A stretch of DNA of 64,000 bases from Paracamarosporium sp. OC-R06-R3 (taxonomy: Eukaryota > Ascomycota > Dothideomycetes > Pleosporales > Didymosphaeriaceae). The stretch is taken from positions 248,001 to 312,000 of the forward strand of contig JACVRA010000258.1 of the NCBI GenBank assembly GCA_019828545.1, written 5' to 3'. Positions within the stretch are counted from its first letter, which is position 1. The number at the start of each line of letters is the position of its first letter. This document shows, piece by piece, positions 1-10,800 of this stretch. The notes beneath the pieces were generated by a model, which saw only the letters and a list, made by a program, of their open reading frames with translations, ran no database searches and was not told the origin of the DNA. The translations under genes and the position numbers were made by a program.

Positions 1-13
1 TGTCTCATCGGGT

Positions 14-37
14 CGGCGGCGGCGGCGGCGGCGGCGG
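14..37. repeat. (CGG)8 microsatellite
   Basis: Eight perfect CGG units at the left edge, in GC-rich DNA upstream of the first gene. An overlapping minus-strand frame would give a proline run, but I see no domain supporting a gene there. Confidence 0.9.
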
Positions 38-784
38 CAGAAGGCGGATGGTCGGAGGGAGCGGGGAAGCGTCTATGTGCGACTCGTCACGGTGTGAGGC
101 ACAGCAGACAGGCAAGTATTCAAGGCGAAACGAGCGGCAGGCTGATTGTGTACGGTACGTGGAGGCGCGCTGAGGACGCCTGGGCCTCTGTGGCGTCGCG
201 ATTCGCTTGCGGCAGTCGGCAGGCGTGGGAGAGGGCCGTCGACATGTGCGGGCCTTGGGCCAGACTGGGCTCTTCAGCGCGGTGAAGGCAGCGTTAGCTC
301 TGTGAAGGATGCATAAGAGACGATGGTCTGGCGCTGGCGTCGCCGAGGCATGCGTGAAAGCTCCATAGTACTCTGTCAGCCCGCCAGAGTCCGTGACCGC
401 CCTTCTCGTCGTCGTCGTATATCTCAGGCCTCGCCGTCTTATCTTGCGGCAGATACACCCCCTCGCCCGCGGCCTGCCCGCCGTCTGCCCTGCCGCGTGT
501 TGCGTATAAGCCGCGGTGGACATCGATTACGCCGTCATCGTGTTTTGCGCCCTCGGCTGCCACAACAACGAGCTTCCCAGCTCGTTGCCCGTCGTCCCCG
601 GATCGCCCGCTTCACCACGCGCCGCCCGCCGCCCCGGCTGCAGCTGTCAGAGACTCCAGTCCGCGGCTTTCTCTTCTTTATGGACCGCGTTTTCGCCCGT
701 GGCTCGTGCTACTAACGTCGCCTCGGTGATCCGTGGACGCTATTTACCTGGAATGCCTCAACACACCCACCGCTGCCCTCTACC
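38..784 (+). promoter_or_regulatory. Upstream region and probable 5' UTR of the first gene
   Basis: GC-rich, with pyrimidine-rich stretches just before the ATG at 785. Short overlapping open frames occur on both strands, all low-complexity, and none carries a recognisable domain. I see no RNA gene or mobile element. Confidence 0.4.
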
Positions 785-2065
785 ATGACCAGCCTGCGCT
801 CTCACGGCTCCCATGGCTCGTCCAAGCACGGCCGCCTTCACCGGCGCGGCAACTCAGCCTCGTCCATGACAAGTCCTCTGAGCCCCGGCCAGTTTTCATT
901 TAGTCGCTCCGAGACCCCCGTTGTAACCTACGAAGAGCCCTGGAACGCCATTGCACAACCCATGCCCGCCGCAACGTCGCACTCCCACCACAAGATCAAG
1001 CCCTACCTGCGCAAGCTGTCCTCCAACAAGGACCACAACGACCTCGACCTCTCGCGCCCCACCGCCGAGAACGAGCGCCTCGCAGGCCTGGGCATCGCCG
1101 AATATGGAGGCTACCCGCGTTCAGTAGGAGACGTCAACTTCGCTCCCGTCAAGCCGCGCAATCACGCCCGCAGCACCTCCAACAATTCACAATTCTCCAC
1201 CTCGTCCAGCCTGCAGCGGCCCATGCCGCCCATTCGCCAATCACCACGTCCTTATACACCGCCCACATCAAAGTCCACCCCTGCATCAGTGCTTCTCAAC
1301 GGTGACAACGACCCCGACGACAACATCATGACCGACGAAGAGTTCCGCCAGCGCCAGGCCGCCTACGACCCCGCACGCAAATCCGGCTCGCTGTCCAGCT
1401 CCACGCCTGGCCAGACTGCACCAGCACTGCGCATCCACACCACCGGATCCTCTTCGTTTCTGGCAGGGAGCTACTCCCAGTCCACCGCCTCTCTCACGTC
1501 GCCTGTTGCACAGTCTAGGTCTAGAGGAGACACAGTCAAGTCCATGGACGCCACTTCGCCCAGTTCCCGTACATCCTTCGACAAGGCCTTTGGCTTTATT
1601 CGCCCTGGCCGGGATTCGCCAGTTGATGCACAATCTCGTGCCGCATCCATCCGCGCTGCACGACAAGCCTTTGAAGAGAAGGAGGCAGCCAAGGAGCGCA
1701 AGCACGACCGCGAGGTCCACAAGCAAGTCGAACGAGAAACCAAGAAGCAGTACAAAAAGGACGAGCGAGAGCGGCGCAAGTCCGAATCCTGCGAGAAGAA
1801 ACGCTCCCGCAGCATTTCCGACACAACCAACTACGAGAGGACCTCACGCCCCTCTGTAGGTGGCAGACAGTATTCTGATCACCGAGAAGCGCACACGAGC
1901 ACCCTGCCCAATCACGTGCCCTCTGTCGACCCGGAGAAGAGTGGCTATGCACCGACACCCAAGGTTACCAAAAGTCGGCAAGCAAAGGGACGGTGGCTTA
2001 GGTTTCTCATTTGGTTCAAAACAAGGTTCCTGCGCATGGGAACGAGATTACATGTCGCATCGTGA
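785..2065 (+). CDS. Disordered Ser/Arg-rich protein of unknown function
   Basis: Single-exon frame of 426 residues. The start sits in a good context (ACC before ATG, pyrimidine-rich leader). The N-terminal two thirds is Ser/Pro/Thr-rich and low in hydrophobics, typical of intrinsic disorder. Residues about 285-345 form a strongly charged Lys/Glu/Arg stretch (EEKEAAKERKHDREVHKQ is part of it) that probably forms a single helix or coiled coil. The C-terminus turns basic and hydrophobic (RWLRFLIWFKTRFLRM), so it could be an amphipathic membrane-binding or nuclear-targeting tail. I recognise no named domain. The codon pattern and absence of stops over 1.28 kb make it a real gene; its function is unknown. 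Confidence 0.75.
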   Translation: MTSLRSHGSHGSSKHGRLHRRGNSASSMTSPLSPGQFSFSRSETPVVTYEEPWNAIAQPMPAATSHSHHKIKPYLRKLSSNKDHNDLDLSRPTAENERLAGLGIAEYGGYPRSVGDVNFAPVKPRNHARSTSNNSQFSTSSSLQRPMPPIRQSPRPYTPPTSKSTPASVLLNGDNDPDDNIMTDEEFRQRQAAYDPARKSGSLSSSTPGQTAPALRIHTTGSSSFLAGSYSQSTASLTSPVAQSRSRGDTVKSMDATSPSSRTSFDKAFGFIRPGRDSPVDAQSRAASIRAARQAFEEKEAAKERKHDREVHKQVERETKKQYKKDERERRKSESCEKKRSRSISDTTNYERTSRPSVGGRQYSDHREAHTSTLPNHVPSVDPEKSGYAPTPKVTKSRQAKGRWLRFLIWFKTRFLRMGTRLHVAS

Positions 2066-3049
2066 AGTGTCGCTGTTGGGCCTTCTTGGTCGACCAAACG
2101 GCACATGATCTGCGCTCACCTGCAGCAACAACCTTGCTCAGCCTCTGCGGTTACGCACGTTGCCGATCATATTGGGCGGTTTCCGTATTACTCCTCTCAC
2201 ATCCTCTTACCCTGCGTCGGAGTCACATCCATATCGTTACATTGTTTTCCTGGGCAAACGTATACCCCGCCCGCATTTCTTTCGCTCATGTTTTACGCTC
2301 AGCATGGTGTACGGCTGCTACTTTACGACTTTACGGTTTCTGTTACTGCACTGCATATATCGCGGGCATTCTAGGGTTTGCATCTCTTGGGTTCCCATTC
2401 GGCGCATTGGGACAGTGTTTGGCTTAGGATACTCCCCGCACTGATTTGCATGATGCTTTTCCATGGTTGTGGAATTGGCGTCTCGATCGCTATATCTTAG
2501 TTGGCTCTAGGCGATTGGATAGATTGGTATTGAGCTGTGCTCGATGTCTCGCTCTTCGGACCTACCCTGGCTTGATCCAAGCTATGGAGCTATATGAATG
2601 GCATATTTTTATCACATCTGCATCACACCTATTGCATTGCTCTTGTCATGCTCACGGATAGACTGTCCTCGATACACCCTTTTTAGCATTGTTTTCGCAA
2701 ATGATTTGCTTTAACGTTGTACAGACATTTCGAGCCACCATACACGTCCCAGCGTCCCTCGGAGACCGACATACCCCGGTATCCAGGTGTATATCAAGTC
2801 GCTCGGTCAGTCCTATGTTTTTAATAACTCGGATTATGCTATTTTGCAATGGCAGCCGAACACAATTAACTTCAAGAGTCTGTACGAGTACGTGTCAGTC
2901 CTTGAATACATCGCACGCACCACAACCAAACATCTCACAGCTCCTTCACACGACTAACCGCATCACGCACCAAGAAACAAACGCAGCAATCAACTCCACG
3001 CTAAATCCAACACACCTCCCTCCACCTCCTCACCCACTCGATCGCCAAA
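2066..3049. other. Intergenic, no gene seen
   Basis: Lower GC than the genes on either side, with only short overlapping frames lacking domains. It should hold the 3' end of the disordered-protein transcript and the promoter of the F-box-like gene. The last 100 bases are C/A-rich like a fungal leader. Confidence 0.5.
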
Positions 3050-3685
3050 ATGGAAGACCGCTCATCCACCTCCACACCCACTACGCAACCAACCTCCCCC
3101 CTCCTCCGCCTCCCCCCCGAACTCCGCAACAAAATCTTCGCCCTCGCTCTCCCCCAGACAACCCACACCATCAACCCCCTCACCCTGCAACCCACCTCCC
3201 TACAACCCCACGCCCACGCCCTACTCCTCACAAACCGCCAAATCCACACCGAAACCCACACTCTCCCGTACTCCCAGCCAACCTTCGTCTTCCCCACCTA
3301 CCCCAGCTTCATGCAATTCATCTCCCGCCTCACACCGCAGCACCGCGCAGCTATATCGCACATCATGTTCAGCCTCAGCGCGTCTGGTCTGGGGGTTTAT
3401 CAGCCTGCTTTTGGAGGCGGTGGGGAGAGTGGGAAGCCGGGCCCGCTGGGGTGGTGGAATGAGGTCGATTTGGGGTTTTGGAGGTTGGGACTTAGGGGGT
3501 TGAGGGGGGTTAGGGTGGTTTGTGTGAAGGGAAGGGATGCGGGGGTTTGGGATTGGGGTGGGGAAGAGGGATTGTGGAGGGGGTGGGAGGGGCTGGGGGA
3601 GTTGATTGGGGGGGTTTGGGCGAGGGAGTGTGGGGGGGAGATAGGACGGGGGAGGTTGAGGGTTTGGGTCGGGGTTGAGGGGTAG
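3050..3685 (+). CDS. Small F-box-like (2EXR/DUF7730-type) protein
   Basis: 211 residues in one exon. Residues 18-32 read LLRLPPELRNKIFAL, the F-box-like opening of a large fungal family (2EXR or DUF7730-type) that also usually has a downstream 'ALLLTNRQIHTET' element, present here at about residues 57-70. Such proteins are generally orphan, and substrate-receptor roles are only assumed. The second half (from about residue 120) is dominated by Gly, Trp, Val, Arg and Glu and looks unlike the family. The coding strand is C-rich up to about 3340 and then abruptly G-rich, so the C-terminal part may be poorly conserved or the true frame may end earlier through an unrecognised intron. Confidence 0.65.
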   Translation: MEDRSSTSTPTTQPTSPLLRLPPELRNKIFALALPQTTHTINPLTLQPTSLQPHAHALLLTNRQIHTETHTLPYSQPTFVFPTYPSFMQFISRLTPQHRAAISHIMFSLSASGLGVYQPAFGGGGESGKPGPLGWWNEVDLGFWRLGLRGLRGVRVVCVKGRDAGVWDWGGEEGLWRGWEGLGELIGGVWARECGGEIGRGRLRVWVGVEG

Positions 3686-4571
3686 GGTAAGGGTGGGAGG
3701 ATAGGGGTGTTGGTGGGTTTGGTTGTATGAGAAGGGGGAGTGGAGTGGAGAGAGGAGAGTGGTTAGGGCTGGAAAGTTGAGGGTATGTACTTCAGAAGAA
3801 GCAGAAGAGGAAGGGGTAGTAGCGTATGGAGAGTGATCCTGGGTTGTGTAGAGAAATTGATGTGTGTTTTTGAGCAACGATAGAAAGTTTGGATGGGTGG
3901 GGTGAGTAGGTGGTGATTGGATGGTGGATACTGTGTCGGGCTGCGTATTGTGTGTCTGGAATTTCTTCGTGAATCTGGATGGTGGGAGAACAAAGGGGAT
4001 CACAACTCAAACCCGCTTTCGAGTTCGTACTATCAGTATGAATGGCCTTTTTCCCTCCAATCCTTGTGCTCAGAGGCCCACACTACTATTTTTGTCATAT
4101 GAAATCTAGATTAGTATAGATTTGACCAGACGAGCATGAGGGACACACGTGCTCCACCCTTTGCTACCGTCGACCTTCTGAGTAGTCTTTGTGCTATATA
4201 AGAACCTGCATTGAAAAAATTGAACTTATTAGGCAGATAAATCAGTATGGATTTACGCCATATGCCGTCATGGCTGCGCAGTTGCCTCGCAGGAGAACCG
4301 ATGACCGTGAGGTAGTTCTGCGAAATATATGCTCCTGCCAATTTTCGAACGCTGTTTCCTGTTATGAAAATTTTCTGTTTACGTCGCAGGCCCAAACAGA
4401 CGAAATCACAAGTGTTGCTGCGCTGGTTGCTGGTCTACTGGTTGCCAAGATTCGTCGTAGCGGGAACCAGACGTGACGCACGAGCCCAACACTAGAAAGT
4501 TATCCCCGTCCCCAAAGCCTTTGTTTTGCTCCGCATCCACACTCCACTGACCACGTCAACCACCACTCGCC
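3686..4571. other. Intergenic; G-rich 3' flank then Nup2 promoter
   Basis: The G-rich tract of the preceding gene continues to about 3780. After that base composition returns to normal. The last 100 bases are C/A-rich and look like the leader of the nucleoporin gene. No domain-bearing frame was found. Confidence 0.5.
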
Positions 4572-7500
4572 ATGTCGAGCAACAAACGTGCCAGTGAGTA
4601 CAAGCACGGCCAACCGGGTCGCGAGTACGATGAGGAGCGCCCGGATGAACCTGCCGACGAGCCCAAGCGAGCGACGGCCGCGCAGCTCGCATCGCGCAAG
4701 TGAGTGCACCCAATACCATCCCAACATGTGTGGCGCTTGTTTACTGACGCTTCCTCTAGAATCAAAACGTTGAAGGGTGCGCGAAGACCCGCCGGCGTCA
4801 GCTCTGTAAGTCACGTCGGTCCGCTTTGAACCACGGGCGCGACCCTTTGCGACCGCGCTCGCGACAGCGGCTCGTCCTACGCGCTTCCAGACGGTAGCTA
4901 ACATGTGCGCAGGGCCTCTCAGCTTTCAACCCCAACCCGCCCTCGGCGAACTCATTCAATTTTGGCCCCGACCCCAACGCCGGCGCCGCCCCCTCAAACC
5001 CTTTCGCGCAGCAGCAGAGCACACCTGGCGGAAGCATATTCGGGCAGTCGCAACAGCAGAACACGTCCGGTGCAAACCCCTTCGCCTTTGGTAGCAACTC
5101 TACCAGCAGCTTTCCGCCCGCGCAATCATCCACGCCGAACAGTATTTTTGCGGCTTCCGCGAACTCATCCTTCCCACCAGCCTCGGGCTTCGGTGGAGGC
5201 AACAACGGCGCTACGACAACGTTCAACGCGCAACCAGATATGAACTTTGGGAATACAGCGACCAACTTCAGCGCTTCTACGCCTGCCAACGGCTTCACGT
5301 TCGGTTCGCAGAAGCCACAACAGCCAGCCTTTGGTGCCTCACAGAACAATGCATCAAATGAGACAGCTTCCAATGGCTTCAGCTTCCTCGGCGCCGCAGC
5401 AAAGGACACGGAGAGCACGCCTGCATCTGGTGGCTTGTTTAGCAACAATAACAACAATGCCTCCACAGCTGCATCTTCAGGAAGCCTCTTCAGCACAGCT
5501 GCTACCCCGCAGAAAACTGCGTTCGGCGGTTTTGGTTCAAACACTACTACCGACACTGCCGCGGCCGCTTCACCATTCGGCAATCCGTTTGGGAATGCGA
5601 ACAACACTACGAACGCTTCGCCATTCCAATTTGGCGCGAGCACAAAACCGACAACCGCAGCGCAAGACACCGAATCGACATCAAAGAGTCTGTTCGGGAG
5701 CATTTCAGCTTCTGTGCCAGCCTCGAGCTCAGAAACACAAAAGCCGCTGTTTGGTAGCATCTCAGGTGCTCCGCAGGCTGGTTCTAGTTCAGAAACACCC
5801 GCAAGCCCGTTTGGATCAAACACCGCAACTTCGAGTGGCCCTACTCTCTTTGGTGCAAGCACGCCAGGAAATTTTACTTTTGGAGCCCAGTCGAATGGCG
5901 TCAAGGCCCCAGCCACGACGAGCACACAGACAGAGACAGCCACCACCCCAGCATTCTCTTTCGGAAATTCGATGGCGAAACCTGCAACACCCGCTCCATC
6001 GAACAACATGTTCGGAAACTTCGGCTCAAGTACACAATCAGTATCTATGTTTAGCCCAGCTCCGAGCCTTGGAAATTCCGATCAACTCCCAGAGTTGCAG
6101 TCTTCAGGCACTGTAGGTAACTTATTCTCACAATCGCAGAAGCAAGCACCAATTGCGACTCCTAAATCGAAACCATCCAACAACAACAAAGTTTGGTCCT
6201 TTCCAGCAAAGAAGCCCTCGATATTCGTTGGATCTGCTCAGTATGTTCCCTATTTTCTTTCAAAGTTCAGACATCTCTCTCCCCGCTCCTATATGAAGAA
6301 GATTTCAAGCAATTGGCCTCGTGCTAAAGATATACTCCCCCCGGGGGCTTTTCCACTACCCAAAGATTACCGGGCCAGACAGCGTCCTAACCATATCAGA
6401 CCCGAGACGACTCCTGCATCGACCGAAGCTTCAACGGACGAGCCCGCCACGTCCGAAACAACTACTCAAAATGCTTTCGGGCAAACGACTATTGGCAACC
6501 AATCTCAAGCTTTCGAAACTCCTAAGGATGCTCAGCCAGCCCAAACCGAAAAGCCTGCGCCTTTTGGCAGCCAATCTCAAACTTTTGGAACCCCTGAGAC
6601 TACTCAATCAGCCCAAACCGAAAAACCTGTGCAGAATCCCTTCGCAAGCTTGTCGGCATTTACGCCAGCACCTGCGCAAACGCCGGCGCAACAGCCAGTC
6701 ACAGCCTCACCCAGCAACAACTTGTTTACAGTCTCGAAGCCTAGTGCACCGACGCCAACCCCTACGGTAACTGCCACCCCCGCTCGTACCGAGGAGGTGA
6801 CCAATGTTGCGGCACCACCGATTCCTAAAGTTACGGTGCCTCCTAATTGGACTGTACCCGAAGCCGATAGTGATGAAATTCGTGAGCATGTGTTGCTGCT
6901 CGAGCAGGTCAACGACGCTTATCGAAGCAAAATTGTTCAGCTTCCCGCGAGAGCTGATTGGTCCGCTTTGTCCAAGTGGCACTCGCAAGAATCTTCTAAA
7001 TTGAAGAAGAAGATCGACGATCTCAAGAAGCAAGCTGCAGCAGCAAAGGGCATTACCGGAGAAGAGAGCGTTCTGTCCACAAAGCGTAAGCCCGATGACC
7101 CGACTCAGGTCGAATCTCCTTTCAAGAAGGCACGCAGTGGTGAGGCACCTAGCACACCAAATGCTAAGGCGCCGGCCCTTCCCAGCACAACCCCCAAGGC
7201 AAATCCTCCTTCGAAACCTTTCAACTTATTTGCAAGTGCCTCTACGCAGCAACCCACCTCCGCTTCTGATGAATCTGCGCCATCTAAGGCAACTGAGGCC
7301 AAGGACTCTGGGTCAAGCAATATGACAGCCACTCCAGGGGGCTTCAAGCCAAACTTCGGCACATCTACATCGTCGGGTGCAACGGGCTTCAAGCCGAGTT
7401 TTGGGACTTCTACATCGTCAAGCGCGACAGGCTTCAAGCCGAGCTTTGGAGCATCTTCAGCAACCGGTGGAACCGGTAGCAGCGGCTTCTTTGGTCAGTT

Positions 7501-9091
7501 CGGCGGAAAGACGAAGGAGCAACTGCGAGAAGAGCGCATGAAGAAGGCCATGGACGATGGATATGAATCTCCCACAACGTCCGAAGAAGCAGAGGGAGAC
7601 TATGAGACTAGAGAGCAATGGCTAGCGCGCTGGAATAAGGAAGAGGATGAGCGCCAGGCGGCGCTTGATGCCGCAGCCAACAGCGCAACGTTCAAGTTTG
7701 CACCCACGGCGACTACAAAGAAGACGGACCCTCCCAGTTTCAAATTCACTGCTGCATCAAGCGAAGCGCCATCAACCTCGAATAGCATCGCTGCGTCGCA
7801 GGGTATCGCAAGCGGTGCATCTACCCCAGGCTTCCTCGGCTCTAGAATTGGTAGCCCTGTGCTTTCCACCGAAGGAGCTCGTTCCGTCCTAGATACCCCT
7901 ATCGGTGCACAAACTCCATCTTCGAATTTGTTTGGCCATCTCTCTGCTGCCTCTTCGCAACATCAAGACGATAGCGATGACGAAGCCGACGATGAAGTTG
8001 CTCCTCAACCTTCAGTTGAAGAAGGATCGAAGAAGCGCAAGACGGTCGATACTGGGGACACAGAGTCTGAATCCTCTGAAACTCTGGAAGAAACCATGAG
8101 GCGCAAGAAGCCCGCAACCCAGTCGTCCAACTTATTCGGTCGCATTACCAAGGATAACCTGGATGCCGAACAGGACGCCTCAGACACTACCAAGAAACCC
8201 AGCCTCTTTGACCGCATCACTAGAGACAACTCTGAAGCTGCACCAGATGTATCGGACAAAGAGGGTTTGAACCCAGCCAACTCCAAACTGTTCAACATCA
8301 ACGGATCGCAGACACCTGCACCTAAGAAGCCATTTGTTTTCGACTTCGCTGCAGCCGCGAAAGCCGCACCTCAGTCCGCACCTCCAAAGCAGAATATTTT
8401 TGCTGGAGATCAGACGTTCAAGATCGGCGATCCTATCAAGTTTGGCTCGAGTACAAACACTAATCCGTTTACCATCACACCTGCTACGCCTACTCCGGGC
8501 ACGCCTGCTGAGCCGTCGACAACCGGAAAGGCTGTGAACTCGCCATTTGCCTTCCTTTCTGCTGTCCCATCCGCTGCTACCTCGGCTGTTTCTTCACGTG
8601 CTGTGACTCCAGCATCAGATGCAGACGCTAGCGGTACAGACTCAGCAGCTATAAATGAGGAAGAAGCCTTGAATCATGTGGAGTCTGACAAATCCAATCT
8701 CTCCGACCAGGAGCGAGACGAATTTGATGTACTCTTCGAGGCCGAGCAAGTCATCGCCAACAAGCAGATCCAGAAGGAGGGTGCTTCTAAGCCTGAGTGG
8801 GTGAGGATCGCAAACGGCAGGCTATGGATCCTGAAGAGCAAGGAAGATAACCATGTTGTCGTGCGCTTGCGCATGAAGACTGGTGCTGTGCGCGTCAATC
8901 ACCGCATCCCGCCTGTTATCCGCTCTATGATCCTAGGAAAAAACCAGACACAAGTTCTCACCAAGGAGGCTGCAGTGAAGGACGGCAAGACTGTCCTCGA
9001 ATCCCTAATTTTTGCTTTCAATCACAAAGACCAAGGCAAGAAGCAGGAGCTGGCCAAGACGTTCTCAGATATCTATAACGACAACGTCTAG
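4572..9091 (+). CDS. nup2: Nucleoporin Nup2 (FG repeats, Ran-binding domain)
   Basis: Three exons: 4572-4699, 4760-4805, 4913-9091; 1450 residues. It is a mobile nuclear-pore basket FG nucleoporin that binds importin-alpha and Ran. The N-terminus MSSNKRASEYKHGQPGREYD followed by KRATAAQLASRKIKTLKGAR matches the NUP50/Nup2 importin-binding motif; this motif decides the start and both introns (GTGAGT..TAG, GTAAGT..CAG). Residues about 60-470 carry many FG, FGS and GLFG-like repeats. A non-FG basic block lies near residues 490-550. A predicted helical segment (EIREHVLLLEQVNDAYRSKI) is near residue 715. More FxFG repeats follow. The last about 140 residues are a Ran-binding domain (EWVRIANGRLWILKSKEDNH, VVVRLRMKTGAVRVNHRIPP). 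Local duplications are listed separately. Confidence 0.93.
7341..7460 (+). repeat. Tandem GFKPxFGtSTSS repeats in Nup2
   Basis: Three consecutive copies of a roughly 16-residue unit, GFKPNFGTSTSSGAT and two close variants, encoded by near-identical DNA. It is an FG-repeat expansion inside the nucleoporin. Confidence 0.8.
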
Positions 9092-10800
9092 GCTGCTCGA
9101 GTGTTGTATAGTTGCTCTTGCGTTCTTCATACCGTGTTGCTCACACCTAATACACCAAAACATCAAAAGCGAACACTTCCTTGTTTTTGCCCACCCTGAC
9201 TACCAGGGTACTTACACAACTTGTTTCTCACTCATACGAAATTGGCGTTTAATCGGAACATTGGTCCACTGTCTTTTCTGGCATTTGAATGCATTGCGAA
9301 GGTGTTTTTCTCTGGGGTGTCAAGCACAACGATTCTGGTGGACGACGGCATGGCGTCATTTGTTGGACTGGTTCGAATACTTGTATTTTGCATGGTTGCG
9401 TGGTTCCTGCTGTTATTTCGAGATTTCAGAGTGCTGGCCAGGGTCTGTCGTTGTATAGTATAGTGTGAGTCTTCTGGCCGGCTGATTGGTATGTATAAAT
9501 GAGTGGAACTGATTGCATTTCGGAGACTGAGAACGAGTTTTGCTTGCAATGCTGTGATGCGTGGTACTTTGGTATGGTTTCTGGCTTAACTGTAGCAATA
9601 GAATGCGATGTTTTTTGATGGCAATAATGGTGACAATTCTCGATTGGTAGCCCTAGCATTTGACTAGGTAGGAAGGTGACCAGACAACTAATCTATCCGG
9701 GCGACCACAACTCCTCGGCGGTAAGAGGGATTATCTTACGTATCTCCGTGGGCGGCGAGGTGGTGTCACGTGCGCATGTTCCGGATGTGGTGGCTTTGGC
9801 AATCACGCGCTTCAAAAGGTCGTTCAGGGAAAGTTTCAGCAGTTTCCGATGCTAAGCGTGACGGGTGTGTCCTCCGGTTTGTTTTCATCTAGTTTATATT
9901 GAGGGCAGATAACTAGGTTGTAGTGACACTATCGTTTCTTGCATGACACGTATCCGTCACATACTCAGCAACCCACAAAATATCATCTCGTTTACGCGGC
10001 TAAGCTTAAACGTACAAAAGTCGTGGATGCATCAACGCAGTCGTCGACGTGACGTCGCGACGCTACGGACTTCGGTTGAGCTTCGTGGACCTCCCGATGC
10101 CCAATGCCCTCGTGCTACCCCGCATTTTCTCCTGATCTCATATTGTGAAAGATTCACGCGCAGGATCGAGGCAAAAATGGTTCGTAATCAAGTCCTGGTG
10201 TGTTACCTCGCATGGTGTGCACAAACGGTGAGACATTCACGGCTCCGTTAGCTAGCGTCCTCCTATGTACATGTATCGTTCTGAAGAGTGCACGTGGCTT
10301 TTACATCGAGATCTCCCCTTACATGTCACCGCCACTCTCACCGCAACTTCTTTTGCTTCAGTCATGACTTCGCAGCGTCTACGCGTAATAGGTGGCGTCG
10401 ATACTACCCCTGTGCCCTATTCCGAATCTTGTTCCGCTACCTTGGCCTTGGATTCTCGCTACGCCTTCTAAATCCCTCAGGGCTAGCGCTATAACCTAGA
10501 TGGCTAAGCACCATCACGAAGTCCGACGCAGCACAGCAAATGTCGTACATTTTCCTGTCTGAGTAGTGTGACGTCGGCTGATGTGTGAGCCATCGAGAGG
10601 TGCCTGCTGACGAAAGCTGATCAGGCCGAGCACGCGAAGCGCTGCCTGCCATGCACCCCGCACAGCCTTGAGCAATAGCTAGAGATTTCCCCTATTCCTC
10701 GCACTCGTATCTAAGGAGCGCTTTGCTCTCGTATCTCGGACTTTCCTATCTCTTTCTTCTGCTATCTGCTTCGTGAAGTGATAGTTTACTTACTTAAAAT
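9092..10800. other. Long intergenic region, no gene seen
   Basis: About 1.7 kb of moderate GC with only short frames. It should contain the Nup2 3' UTR and the promoter of the F-box gene; a pyrimidine-rich leader lies at 10730-10790. No repeats or RNA genes recognised. Confidence 0.5.

Noticed and set aside
5..563. Long minus-strand open frames ending in polyproline at the left edge
   Set aside because: They depend on the CGG repeat and GC-rich composition, have no domain, and overlap each other and plus-strand frames.
3221..4003. 260-residue minus-strand frame rich in Pro, Thr and His
   Set aside because: It is the antisense of the G-rich stretch; composition alone explains it.
4798..6009. 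403-residue minus-strand frame over the start of Nup2
   Set aside because: Antisense of FG-repeat codons; Nup2 has clear domains on the plus strand.
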